Below, in pieces: positions 34,478 to 44,700 of a stretch of DNA of 64,000 nt. The stretch covers positions 62,001-126,000 of the forward strand of contig NZ_SMJU01000002.1 in NCBI RefSeq assembly GCF_004348825.1. Reading direction: 5' to 3'. The DNA is from Arundinibacter roseus (GTDB lineage Bacteria > Bacteroidota > Bacteroidia > Cytophagales > Spirosomataceae). The notes beneath the pieces were generated by a model. It was not told where the DNA came from. It saw only the letters and a program-made list of their open reading frames with translations, and made no database searches. The translations under genes and the position numbers were made by a program. Positions within the stretch are counted from its first letter, which is position 1, and every line of letters starts with the position of its first letter.

Positions 34478-37400
34478 TCAAAACGAAACATTGATTCCGA
34501 TGGAGGAAGTCCGTGAAAGCGGGTACGACGACATATCAAAACCCGGCGAGAGCGTATTGTCAATGTTGCGCGACTGAGCTTCGGGATTTGCGCCTTCGTA
34601 GTTCGTAAACATCGCCAGGTTTTGGACCGTGGCGTAGATGCGGCAACTGCTGATAAATCCGGTTTTTTTCAACAGTGTTTCAGGAATGGAATACCCGAAA
34701 TTGAGGTTGGCGATCCGGAGAAAGGAAGCATCTTCTACCCATAGCGTATTGACGCGGTGGCCCCAGCTTGGAGTGAGTTTGGGCACGCCCGAAAGCATGC
34801 CATCGCCGGGGTTGTCTGAGCTTCTCCATCGATTTACCCACTCCTGACGCACGTTAAAAAAGCCCTGTAAGTTATCCACCGACTGCCGTAGGCCGTTCAT
34901 GACCTGTCCGCCCTGCTGCCCGTTGATGATGACTCCCAGCGTAAAACGTTTGTAGGAAAAATTATTGGACAAGCCAAAAATGAAGTTGGGTTGTGGGTTA
35001 CCGATAATGGCGTAATCCAGAAGGTCGCTCACGATGCCGTCGCCGTTGGTATCCCGGTATTTGGGGTTGCCTTCGTACACCTGCGGAGTTTTGACAATAT
35101 CCGGGTTTGCGATATCGGCAGCGCTATACACTCCGTCGTTAATGAAACCAAAAAACTGCCCGATGGGCTTGCCTACCACGCTGATGTGGGTCGGATTGCC
35201 ATCGTTATTCCCCGACAAAATCCGGTCGCTGTTATCATTCAGCGAAAGAACGGTGTTGCGGTTGAACGCAATATTTGCGTTAATATCCCAGCGCACGGCC
35301 CGCACGAGCGGACTGCCTCCCAGCGAAATTTCAAGACCCCGGTTGCGAACATTTCCTTTGTTCACAATCTGAGAATTGAATCCTGTGATTGCCGGAATAA
35401 TATCGTTCAGGAGCATGTTCTGGCTTTTGCGGTTATAGAAATCTACCGTCAGCAGGAGGTTGCTTTTGAACAATTCCAGGTCAATACCGGCGTCAATTTG
35501 GCTGGATTCTTCCCAGGTTAGAAAAGGGTTGGACAAGCCCACAAACGAAGCCGTGACGAGGTTGTTGGCAAATACATAGGAGTTGGCGTTAATGGATGCC
35601 AAATGGGAGTAATTTCCGATGTTGTTGTTTCCGCTTGTGCCGTAGCTTGCCCGAAGCTTGAGCGAACTTATTGCCTTGCTGTTTGCCAGAAAACGTTCTT
35701 TTGACACCCGCCATGCGCCCGCAATGGACGGGAAAGTTGCGTAGCGGTTGTTGGCGCCAAAGCGTGAAGATCCGTCGGAACGGATGGTGGCCGTCAGCAG
35801 GTATTTATCCTGAAAGTTATAGTTGATCCTTCCCAAATACGATATAATGCTCCATTCGTTTACGTTCTGATCCCAGGTGCTGATCGCCTGTGCGGCGTTG
35901 ATGGTTTCGATGAGGTCGTTGGAGTACGGACTGGCGTTGAGGCTGATGCTGTTGCCGGTACTTTTCTGTGTGGTGTAGCCACCCAATACGTTGATCCGGT
36001 GATTGCCAAAGGCTTTGTTGTAGGTAATGGTATTTTCAATGAGCCAGTTAAAATTTTCGGCTCGTGAGTTGGACGACATACCCGTTCCGGCAACCGGCGG
36101 ACGGTTGGAGCCGCCGACGGTACTTGGGGTAAAGCTCGAAAATTTTGAGGTTGACCAAATAGTATTTAATGACGTTTTGGCCGTCAGCCCCGGCAGAATG
36201 TCCCATTGCAGGTAGGCCGAACCCAGGTTTTGAAATTGTTCCTGGGTTTGGCTCGTTTCCCGCAGCACAAAAAGCGGGTTTGCAAAGCTCCACGCGGAGT
36301 GATATTTACTTTGGGGAGAGCGTACGTAGGGTACCAATTCTCCGTTGGCATCATAGGGCGTTGTGAGCGGATTGGCCCAGGTAGCCACGCCAATGACGTC
36401 TTCCCGGTTGGAGTTGGTGTTGGTTCTATTTTGTTTAATAAACGTTGGCTGAATCGTGGCACCCGCCGTTACGGCACGACCGAGGTTCGTTTCCATGCTC
36501 AGTTTGCTGCTATACCGCTCCACACCGGTATATTTCAGCACGCCATCCTGTTTAAAATAACCCAGACTAAAATCCATCCTCGAATCTTCCGAGCCTTTTT
36601 GTACGCTTACGTTGTAGTCGCGAATGGCGGCATCGCGCAGCAGCAGATCATACCAATCGGTGCCGTCGCCCTGCAATTGATCCAGATTGCGGTATTCTAC
36701 CGGGTAGTCGTCGAGGGTAGAAGCACGGTTTTCGGCTCTGCGCACCGCAATGTCGATTTTATTGCGCTGATAGTCAGCAAAATCACGCTGATTCATCATG
36801 TTCGGACGCCCTTTTTGGGGCACCTGCTGCACGCCCATCATGGTCGAAAACTGCACTTGCGTACGATTGAACGTGCCTTTTTTAGTATTAATTAAAATAA
36901 CTCCATTGGCTCCCCGCGAGCCGTAAATGGCCGTCGAAGAAGCATCTTTCAAAACCGTAATCGATTCAATATCATTGGGGTTAATCAGCATGAGCGGGTT
37001 GAGGTTTTGGTTCAAACCTGCTGAGTAAGGCATGCCGTCTACTACGTACAAAGGCTCATTGCCCGCTCCCAGCGAGCCACTGCCCCTGATCCGAATGGAA
37101 GTACCGCCGCCCGGAGAGCCGGACGGCTGCGTGATTTGTACCCCCGCTACCTGCCCGATCATTTTTTGATCGAGCGTAGCTACCGGCCAATCTTTCACCA
37201 AATCCTGATTGATCGTAGAAACAGCTCCGGTCAGGTCTTTGGCTTTTTGAGTGCCATAGCCCACCACCACTACTTCGTTGAGCGCTTTGCTTTCGGGCAC
37301 CATGACCACGGACAGTATGGAGCGTGTGCCTACGAGTATTTCCTGACATTTATACCCCACAAAACTAAAAACCAGAATATCCGAATCGTTGGGTACATCG

Positions 37401-37984
37401 AGTTCAAAAGCGCCTTCCGAATCGGAAGTGGTGCCACGCGTGGTGCCTTTGATCACCACGCTGACGCCCGGAAGTCCGCCGCCCGTTTCGTCGCGGACGG
37501 TGCCATTGACGAGCCGGCGGGGAGCCACGGTTTTTGCGCTTTCCGTTGGGTTTGTCAGTTCTTCTTTTCCGGTTGGAACAGAAGATTGTTCGCGTATGGG
37601 GTTGGTAATGGATTCTTCACGGGGTGTTTGCCGGGGTTCTTCTTTGGTGATGACGAGGTAAGCACCCGACTTGGTTTTTTTGAACCGCAACCCATGAGGC
37701 CGCAAAACGGCATCCAGATTTTTTTCGAGTTTTTGCCGGGTATCGACCTGATCCGTAGTTGCTTCCAGATTCCGAACCACGGTATCAAAGTACAGAATAT
37801 CAACTCCGTAAAATTCCTTCAACTCGTTCAGAATTGTGGTCAATTGCTTTTTGGCTACCGTTGGCGCCGACCTGCCCAGGGGAGCGCTCTTTTGGTTTCG
37901 GGCAAATACCTGCGATTGAGCAAATCGAGGAAAATAGCCCAGCACCAGGGTCACCAGTAAAAATAGTAGTACTCGATTTTTCAT
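34478..37984 (-). CDS. SusC/RagA-family TonB-dependent transporter with STN domain (PUL1)
   Basis: A 1168-residue protein in this order: signal peptide (1-24), an STN secretin/TonB short N-terminal domain (about 40-115), a carboxypeptidase-like regulatory domain (NGTVRDETGGGLPGVSVVIK, about 157-235), a TonB-box region (ALNEVVVVGYGTQ), the plug (DQKMIGQVAGVQITQPSG, VYVVDGMP-like motif) and a C-terminal beta-barrel ending in Phe (SIGINVSF). It imports oligosaccharides across the outer membrane using TonB energy. The STN domain lets it signal to the FecR anti-sigma factor encoded 21 bases upstream, forming a trans-envelope switch. Confidence 0.96.
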   Translation of the reverse strand: MKNRVLLFLLVTLVLGYFPRFAQSQVFARNQKSAPLGRSAPTVAKKQLTTILNELKEFYGVDILYFDTVVRNLEATTDQVDTRQKLEKNLDAVLRPHGLRFKKTKSGAYLVITKEEPRQTPREESITNPIREQSSVPTGKEELTNPTESAKTVAPRRLVNGTVRDETGGGLPGVSVVIKGTTRGTTSDSEGAFELDVPNDSDILVFSFVGYKCQEILVGTRSILSVVMVPESKALNEVVVVGYGTQKAKDLTGAVSTINQDLVKDWPVATLDQKMIGQVAGVQITQPSGSPGGGTSIRIRGSGSLGAGNEPLYVVDGMPYSAGLNQNLNPLMLINPNDIESITVLKDASSTAIYGSRGANGVILINTKKGTFNRTQVQFSTMMGVQQVPQKGRPNMMNQRDFADYQRNKIDIAVRRAENRASTLDDYPVEYRNLDQLQGDGTDWYDLLLRDAAIRDYNVSVQKGSEDSRMDFSLGYFKQDGVLKYTGVERYSSKLSMETNLGRAVTAGATIQPTFIKQNRTNTNSNREDVIGVATWANPLTTPYDANGELVPYVRSPQSKYHSAWSFANPLFVLRETSQTQEQFQNLGSAYLQWDILPGLTAKTSLNTIWSTSKFSSFTPSTVGGSNRPPVAGTGMSSNSRAENFNWLIENTITYNKAFGNHRINVLGGYTTQKSTGNSISLNASPYSNDLIETINAAQAISTWDQNVNEWSIISYLGRINYNFQDKYLLTATIRSDGSSRFGANNRYATFPSIAGAWRVSKERFLANSKAISSLKLRASYGTSGNNNIGNYSHLASINANSYVFANNLVTASFVGLSNPFLTWEESSQIDAGIDLELFKSNLLLTVDFYNRKSQNMLLNDIIPAITGFNSQIVNKGNVRNRGLEISLGGSPLVRAVRWDINANIAFNRNTVLSLNDNSDRILSGNNDGNPTHISVVGKPIGQFFGFINDGVYSAADIANPDIVKTPQVYEGNPKYRDTNGDGIVSDLLDYAIIGNPQPNFIFGLSNNFSYKRFTLGVIINGQQGGQVMNGLRQSVDNLQGFFNVRQEWVNRWRSSDNPGDGMLSGVPKLTPSWGHRVNTLWVEDASFLRIANLNFGYSIPETLLKKTGFISSCRIYATVQNLAMFTNYEGANPEAQSRNIDNTLSPGFDMSSYPLSRTSSIGINVSF

Positions 37985-38005
37985 ATACTTATGGGTTTAG
38001 GATGA

Positions 38006-39010
38006 TCAGTTAACTTTGGATTGAAGTATTATTTTCCGCTTTTCTTTTTGATAGGTTAGCGTAGAAGCTTCCGAAAGTGTTTGAATAAGTTCCTCAGCCG
38101 AGTGAGCCGTAAATGAGCCCGAAACGGTCATTTGGGCTACCTGCTGTTCGGGGATAATGACTTTCACGCCAAAAACCTCGTCGAGCATCAAAGCAATTTC
38201 GGAAAGCGGCGTTGCCGAAAACACGAAGCGATGGTCTTTCCAGGCAGAAAGATCTTCGATGGTGGCTATACGTTTGATGTCGATATGTCCTTCCGGGTCC
38301 AGGGTCGCTACCTGACCGGGTTCCATAAATTTTTCCTCCGAACGACGGTCTTTCAAGTGCGACAGCAGCTGTACCTTTCCGCTGTTGAGCGCTACCCGGG
38401 TCGCCCGGCTTCGTGCCAGAACGGTAAAATTTGTCCCCAGCACAATCACATCGAGCGAGGTGGGCGTTTTTACAATAAATCGTTTATCCTGTGGGGTGTG
38501 AGTCACCTGAAACTGCGCTTCACCTTCCAGAAAGACGGTTCTTGACTCATTATCGAATCCAAAACGAGGTATTTTTAAGGTAGAATTGGCATTCAATGTC
38601 ACCTGACTGCCGTCCGGCAGGCTCAGCGAAAGCGTTTGGCCGTACTCGGTTGCGAAGGTTTTATATTTCAAAATGCTTTGGTACATCCAGCCCGCCGCCA
38701 GCAAAAAAAGCGCAACCGAAGCGGCAGTCAGCCAACGAACGGGAAATCGCCGCCGAGCTGATTCCGGATAGGCCAGATACTCAGTCTCTTCTGGCAAAGT
38801 ACGCGCCATTCGCTCCTGATGACGGCCAATGGCCACCAACGGATCGGCGTAGTATTGCAGGTTGTTTTTCTCCCAGTTGGCTAAGGCATGGTAAAACATT
38901 TCCAGGTTTTTTTCGTCTTTCGCCCATTCTTCAATTTGTTTTTTTTGAAAACTGCTGGAATGTCCCGAGAAGTATTGATAGAGTTGTTCGTATGTGATGG
39001 ATGATTGCAT
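38006..39010 (-). CDS. FecR-family anti-sigma factor (PUL1)
   Basis: A 334-residue protein: an N-terminal cytoplasmic anti-sigma region (1-90), one membrane helix at about 92-112 (WLTAASVALFLLAAGWMY), a FecR beta domain (LSLSLPDGSQVTLNANSTLK, FLEGEAQFQVTH, VLGTNFTV) and a C-terminal STN-like segment (FSATPLSEIALMLDEVFGV...SGSFTAHSAEELIQTL) that meets the SusC STN domain. It lies between its sigma factor (25 bases) and susC1 (21 bases). It probably holds the sigma factor inactive until glycan is transported. Confidence 0.94.
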   Translation of the reverse strand: MQSSITYEQLYQYFSGHSSSFQKKQIEEWAKDEKNLEMFYHALANWEKNNLQYYADPLVAIGRHQERMARTLPEETEYLAYPESARRRFPVRWLTAASVALFLLAAGWMYQSILKYKTFATEYGQTLSLSLPDGSQVTLNANSTLKIPRFGFDNESRTVFLEGEAQFQVTHTPQDKRFIVKTPTSLDVIVLGTNFTVLARSRATRVALNSGKVQLLSHLKDRRSEEKFMEPGQVATLDPEGHIDIKRIATIEDLSAWKDHRFVFSATPLSEIALMLDEVFGVKVIIPEQQVAQMTVSGSFTAHSAEELIQTLSEASTLTYQKEKRKIILQSKVN

Positions 39011-39035
39011 GGAAGTTCAGTGAAAGTGGAAGAAA

Positions 39036-39698
39036 CTAATCCAGAAAAAACAGAAGGAGCATAAACCATTTGGCACTCAGTTGATTCTTAATTTGCCGTA
39101 ACGCCTGGTACAGATGCGCCTCAACGGTACGTACTGAAATACCTAATTCGGCGGCAATTTCCTGACTTTTTCGGCCATCAAATCGGTGCATGATGTAAAT
39201 CTGCCGCCTTTTGATGGGCATTGAATCAATGGCGCTTTCTACGTCGTGATAGAGATCTTCGTACTGCGTAATCGAATCAGGCTCCTGCCCCGGCTGAATA
39301 GTGACGTGTGACGCGTGTTCCAGGGAGTTGCTGCGCTGCATTTCCCGACGGACATAGTCAAAAGCCCGGTTGCGAACGGCGGTAAACAGGTAGGCGCGAA
39401 ACGAAATAGTGATGGTTTGATACAAATCGCGGGAATGGAATTCATAAAAAATATCGGAAACGATATCCTCCGCAATTGCTCGTGACGAAACGAACCTTAC
39501 GGCGTGGCTGCACAGCAAAGCATGATAGCAATGAAACAGACACAAAATGCCATCGTTGGGATTAGCCTGAAACGCTTTTCGGATCATGGATTCAGATAAG
39601 TCCGTCTCTTCCGAATCATTTTTTCGCTGATCCAAAAGCGGCTCCCGTATTTTTTGAAATACGCTTTCATTCAACGGTTGGTAGGATTTCTTCGGCAT
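39036..39698 (-). CDS. ECF RNA polymerase sigma-70 factor (PUL1)
   Basis: A 220-residue protein with sigma region 2 (around residues 55-125, including AIAEDIVSDIFYEFH and VRNRAFDYVRRE) and region 4 HTH (KSQEIAAELGISVRTVEAHLYQALR, read in parts near 178-205). It has a longer N-terminus than usual, about 35 residues. It begins PUL1 and should drive transcription of the susCD-sulfatase operon when released by FecR. The upstream 605-base gap contains REP-like elements and presumably its promoter. Confidence 0.93.
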   Translation of the reverse strand: MPKKSYQPLNESVFQKIREPLLDQRKNDSEETDLSESMIRKAFQANPNDGILCLFHCYHALLCSHAVRFVSSRAIAEDIVSDIFYEFHSRDLYQTITISFRAYLFTAVRNRAFDYVRREMQRSNSLEHASHVTIQPGQEPDSITQYEDLYHDVESAIDSMPIKRRQIYIMHRFDGRKSQEIAAELGISVRTVEAHLYQALRQIKNQLSAKWFMLLLFFLD

Positions 39699-39899
39699 TT
39701 TTCTACCTCTTTATTTAAAAATGAAAATAAAATACATGAATAGTATTATTTCAGGTCTTTTAATGAGAGACGATTTAGAGAGGCTAATTACTTAGTGCCG
39801 AGAGGAAAAAGATTGAAAATAAAAAATAGCAGCTGTTTTGGAGTTTGTATTAATCGGAAATTCAATGATCATTCGGTAAATAAATCAATCCACCTGTAA

Positions 39900-40140
39900 C
39901 CTCGTGAGGCTTAGAATCGCAACAATAGGCCACCTGTTTTTCCCACAAAACACAGGATACTAAATTTTCATAAAATAGCCTCAGCGAGGCGGCCTGTTTG
40001 TAGAGATGTTGACGCCAAAAATGCGCTAGCTCCGTCAGGAGCGGCCCATTGGCAGAAGGCAGTTTGTACGTTCCTGACAGAGCTGCTGTTTATTCAATCT
40101 ATGAATATCTTACAAACAGGCCCGCCCGTCATGAAATGTC
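39900..40140. repeat. REP-like palindromic elements, copy C
   Basis: The gene-free gap 39699-40303 holds CCTCGTGAGGCTTA (39900-39913), GCCTCAGCGAGGCGGCCTG (39978-39996), GCTCCGTCAGGAGCGGCCC (40029-40047) and TTACAAACAGGCCCGCCCG (about 40110-40130). They share cores with copies A, B and D. The rest of the gap is AT-rich promoter-like sequence for the divergent sigma and oxidoreductase genes, without a further gene. Confidence 0.55.
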
Positions 40141-40303
40141 TCTACAATGCTTTTTCAATGGACTGTATCCATGTTCAATTAGATTCATTTTGGGATAGAG
40201 TACTACTTTGTAAATTTATCTCTTTGCATTAATGCCATTATAGTGAGGTGCATATCGTCCTTTTGTCGTCACATGATTAGGTAAAGGAAAAAATCAATAA
40301 AAA

Positions 40304-41713
40304 ATGAATAGGAGAAATTTTGTAAAAATGGGCGCACTTGGCGCCGCCGCGGGCGTGTCGGTAGTGCCGTCGCGTGTGTTGGGTAAATCCCTGGGACACG
40401 TAGCTCCCAGGGACAAGGTGAATCTGGCATGTATCGGAATTGGCAACCGGGGCGGCGAAATTACACGTGCGCTGCACGCCACCGGACTGGCGAATATCGT
40501 TGCGTTTTGCGACGTAGACATGGGCGCTCCGCACACACAAGCGGTTTTGAAGCAATTCCCGGACGTTCCGCGTTTTCAGGATTTTCGGGAAATGTTTGAT
40601 AAAATGGGAAGTAAAATCGAGGCCGTAAGTGTTGGTACGCCCGATTTTTCGCACTTTCCCATTACCATGCTGGCGATGTCGCTGGGCAAACATGTGTACG
40701 TAGAAAAGCCCATGGCCCGCACATTTAAGGAAGTGGAGCTGATGATGAAAGGGGCAGAAAAATACAAGGTCGCTACCCAAATGGGTAATCAGGGCCACTC
40801 GGATGCCAATTATTTTCAGTTCAAAGCCTGGACAGAAGCCGGAATTATCAAAGACGTAACGTCCATTACAGCCCACATGAACAGCCGCCGCCGCTGGCAT
40901 GACTGGGACCCGAAAATGACGAGCTACCCCGCCAAACAACCGATTCCCGATACGCTGGACTGGGACCTATGGCTCATGACGGCGCAGCCGCACGACTACC
41001 AGAAAGATTTTGTAAACGGACAGTGGCGCTGTTGGTACGACTTCGGAATGGGCACTTTGGGCGATTGGGGCGCGCACATCATCGACACGGCGCATCAGTT
41101 TCTGAACCTGGGATTGCCCTACGAAATTGATCCGGTCTATCTGGAAAGTCACAACCCATTTTTCTTCCCGATGTCCACCACGCTTTCGTTCAAGTTTCCG
41201 GAGCGTGGAAACATGCCGCCGCTGGAAATCAAATGGTTCGACGGCCTCACCAATATCCCGGCGGTTCCGGCCGGCTACGGCGTTTCGGAGCTTGACCCCA
41301 ACATTCCACCGCCAAGCAACGGTACCATGCAACCGGCCAAGCTGAATCCCGGAAAAATTATTTATGGCAAAGACCTGACCTTCAAAGGCGGCTCGCACGG
41401 AAGTACGCTCTCCATAATTCCGGCGGATAAAGCCAAAGATATGGCGTCCAAACTGCCCGAAGTGCTGGCGAGTCCATCCAACCACTTTGCCAATTTTCTG
41501 AAAGGCTGCAAAGGAGAAGAAAAATGCCGCTCTTCTTTTGACATCGCCGGACCGCTCAGTCAGGTATTTTCATTAGGCGTACTGGCACAACGCCTCAATA
41601 CAAAACTGCTGTTTGACCGTGAAACGCAGCGCATTACCAATAATCCTTTGGCTAATTTCCTATTAGAAGGCGCCACCCCGCGCAAGGGTTGGGAAGAGTA
41701 CTATTTGTTGTAA
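40304..41713 (+). CDS. Tat-exported Gfo/Idh/MocA-family oxidoreductase
   Basis: A 469-residue protein starting MNRRNFVKMGALGAAAGVSV, a twin-arginine signal with RRNF. The Rossmann NAD(P) motif follows at about 47 (CIGIGNRGGEI), and the EKP catalytic motif is HVYVEKPMARTF near residue 131. The C-terminal half has the extended form typical of periplasmic family members in Bacteroidota and Planctomycetes. It probably oxidises or epimerises a sugar or 3-keto-glycoside with tightly bound cofactor (inference). It is transcribed alone, away from PUL1, and ends in a perfect palindromic terminator. Confidence 0.9.
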   Translation: MNRRNFVKMGALGAAAGVSVVPSRVLGKSLGHVAPRDKVNLACIGIGNRGGEITRALHATGLANIVAFCDVDMGAPHTQAVLKQFPDVPRFQDFREMFDKMGSKIEAVSVGTPDFSHFPITMLAMSLGKHVYVEKPMARTFKEVELMMKGAEKYKVATQMGNQGHSDANYFQFKAWTEAGIIKDVTSITAHMNSRRRWHDWDPKMTSYPAKQPIPDTLDWDLWLMTAQPHDYQKDFVNGQWRCWYDFGMGTLGDWGAHIIDTAHQFLNLGLPYEIDPVYLESHNPFFFPMSTTLSFKFPERGNMPPLEIKWFDGLTNIPAVPAGYGVSELDPNIPPPSNGTMQPAKLNPGKIIYGKDLTFKGGSHGSTLSIIPADKAKDMASKLPEVLASPSNHFANFLKGCKGEEKCRSSFDIAGPLSQVFSLGVLAQRLNTKLLFDRETQRITNNPLANFLLEGATPRKGWEEYYLL

Positions 41714-41718
41714 AAAAA

Positions 41719-41756
41719 ACGTGGTAGCTACGCAAAATTTTGCGTAGCTACCACGT
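41719..41756. terminator. 38-bp perfect palindrome, bidirectional terminator
   Basis: ACGTGGTAGCTACGCAAAA at 41719-41737 is followed immediately by its exact reverse complement at 41738-41756. It lies 5 bases after the oxidoreductase stop and 29 bases before the end of the convergent haem-protein gene, so it can terminate both. Confidence 0.75.
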
Positions 41757-41785
41757 AAATATAGAGACGTAATATACCCTCTCTA

Positions 41786-44700
41786 CTATTCCATGGGATA
41801 TTCTTTCAGTAATTTCTCGGGATTATAAAACATTCCGTCTTTACTGGTTTTGGCCCGTACCTGTTTTACTTTTTCGGGTGTAATCGCTGAGGCTTTGTTG
41901 CCAAAGGAATTACGTACATAGGTAAGCACGGCAGCGACTTCCTGATCGTTGAGCATACCCCCGAAAGGCGTCATCGGCACTTGCCCCGAATACTCTTTTC
42001 CGTTGACGGTCATCGGTCCCATCAATCCTTTCAGCACGATTTTTATCAGGCGTTCTTCGTTGCCCGTCACCCACTTGGTGCCGGCAAGCGGCGGGAAACC
42101 CGAAGCTGTAAGTCCCTGACCATCGGGCTGATGACAGGTATTGCAGAAGCCGTCGCGGGCATAAATTTCTTTTCCGGTCTTGAAGAGTTCCAATTCATTG
42201 CCCGTGAGGGTAGTTTTGGCTACAAACTCTTTTTTCTTTTGCACAAACTCCCCATTCAGGTGGGCTTCGGTGGTTTCGTAGGCTTTTTCCATCCAATCGT
42301 CGATGGGCATTTTTTTAGCTTCGGCCAAAATCGCCAGCCCTTTGTCTTTTTCAAGCCACGAAGCCGCTACAACTGCTTCCAGCCGCACCCGACCATGCGG
42401 ATCTTTTGCCGCCTGAGCCAGCAACGCTGCCTGATTGGGCAGCTGATGTCCCGTATACCGAACCACCCGTACGGCTGCCGCCCGGGCGTGGTAATCTTTG
42501 GCCGTAAGCATTTGGTTGAGCAGTTTCTGATCTACTTTGTTTAGTCCCCAGGTAGCCCACATCGCTTCCAGGACGTGGTGTTCGTAGCGGGGATCTTTCT
42601 TGTCGAGACCGGCTACCCATTTGGTGATTTTGGGTAGTACTTCGCTTGCTTTACGTCCACGGAGTTCGCGTTGGGTCCGGTAGCGGGTGCGATATTCGGG
42701 CAATTTCAGGTTTTCCAGCAGCTGCTCCACGGTTGCGCCGTCAACTTTGGCGGGCGTCACGAGCGGGCGGGAAGGGTACGTAATCCGATAAATACGACCA
42801 TGCACGTGGTCACGCAGGGGGTCGCGGGCGTTGTGCTGCATGTGACCAATCAGAACGTTGTGCCAGTCAATAAAATACAGCGAGCCATCGGGTGCAAACT
42901 CCATGTCCACGGGCCGGAAGTTGCGGTCTTCACCTTTGACAAGATCCATCACAAAATTGCTCTTATAACCCGTGCCGTCATCTTTCAGCGTATGCATTTT
43001 CATGCCCAAAAATCCAATGGTATTGTTGATCAGGAAGGAGCCCTGCACGTCGTCAGGAAAGTGACGGCTCGACACAAATTCCAGACCCGACGTAGGCCGT
43101 ACCCGGTGCTTATCTTCAATCAGTTGCTTCGATTTGTCCATGGATTCACCGTACATAGGTTTTACGCTGCCGGGCAGCATCCACCGCACGTCCGGGCCGG
43201 AGGTTTCGGCAAAAATCTGCTGTCCCCATTCATCAAAGGCAATTCCCCAGGGATTGGGAATCGGCAATTGCGCTACGCGTTCGAGCTTGTGAAGCTGCGG
43301 TGCATAGCGGTAAAACCCGCCGTTGGTAGCCCGGACGGTTCCGTACGAAGTTTCTACGTTGGTGTGCAAAAACACGCCTTCACCCATATAAATGGCACCG
43401 GACGGATCGGCTACGTACGCACTGATTTCGTGGTGCGTATCGTGGTCATCAAATCCGCTCATGATAATCACCTCTTTATCCGCTTTGTCGTCTCCGTTGG
43501 TGTCGGTATACAGCATCAGATTTGTTCCCTGCGAAACATACACGCCTTCGGGCGTTATCTCAAACCCAACGGGAACGTGCAGGCCATCCTTAAAAATGGT
43601 TTGCTTATCGGCTTTGCCATCGTTGTTGGTGTCTTCAAAGATGATAATCTTGTCGTTGGGTTTTGAATCACCCGGTTTATAGTGCGGATAGGAAGGCATG
43701 GTTACGACCCACAGGCGGCCCTTGTTGTCGAAGGTCATTTGTACCGGATTGGCCAAATCGGGAAATTCCTTTTCTGAGGCAAAAAGGTCAATCTTGTAGC
43801 CCGGGGGTGTTTGCAGTTTGGCAAGTGCCTCTTTGCCGTACAGGTACGTGAGGCTGCCGTTAGCTTCGGGGTTATAATTTGTCTTTACCGATGGTAAATC
43901 CCGGGTGCGCTGATCTGCCGCTGCCAGGTTAAAGCTCTGATTTTCGCAGTTGCAGGCCGTGACCCACACCAACGTATCGCGGTTGGCGGTCATTTGCCGG
44001 ATTTTCTCAATTTCTGCGGGATAGTTATCCGGCCCAAACGGATTGAACCGACGGCCCCAGGCGTGTACTCCGTTGGGGATTTTATAGTCATTTTGCCAAA
44101 ACCAGTTTTTCTCCTGCACTGCCTCATGCACAGCAGTCCGGTTTACGCCCGATTTTGGTCGCTCTTTGCCAAAAAGCTGATCTGCCAGAAAAGCACCAAA
44201 AATTTCGTAGCCTTTATCGGTCAACTGCGTTCCGTCAATTGTCAGGGGCTCATCGTTTTCGGCATACCATTTTTGAGAAGGCGTAAACGCATCGACAAAC
44301 AGCACGTTGTTTTTGTCGGCTACCTCTTTCATGGCTTTTGTGTAAAGCGCCAGGTTGATATTTTCTTTCTTGCCATTGGGCACATCTACTTTGTCAGAAA
44401 TATCCTCGTAGGCAATCGGCGAGACCAACGCCAGTTGGGGGGCAGATTTGCCATTGTAGCGCTGTGCCTTTGAATGTTTAACAAAGGCATCCAGTTCGGC
44501 TTTGAAATTCTCCACTCCGGCGGGGCCTTCAAAGGATTCACTAAAACCAAAAAAACCGATGACAATATCAGCTTTCAGGGTGGTGAGCCATTCGTCGTCA
44601 CTAGGAAAAAAACCTTCGCTTGCGGAAGGATTGGCAAGTTCTGTCTGGAAATTTTCGGCACCCGGAAAAGCCCAGGGTGTATTACGGGCCGAGCGGGGAC

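Noticed and set aside
37136-37960. Plus-strand reading frame of 274 codons opposite susC1
   Set aside because: Antisense shadow; the minus frame encodes intact STN and carboxypeptidase-like domains.
42671-43666. Plus-strand reading frame of 331 codons opposite the propeller domain
   Set aside because: Antisense shadow in a GC-biased gene; composition is rich in Val, His and Arg with no recognisable domain.
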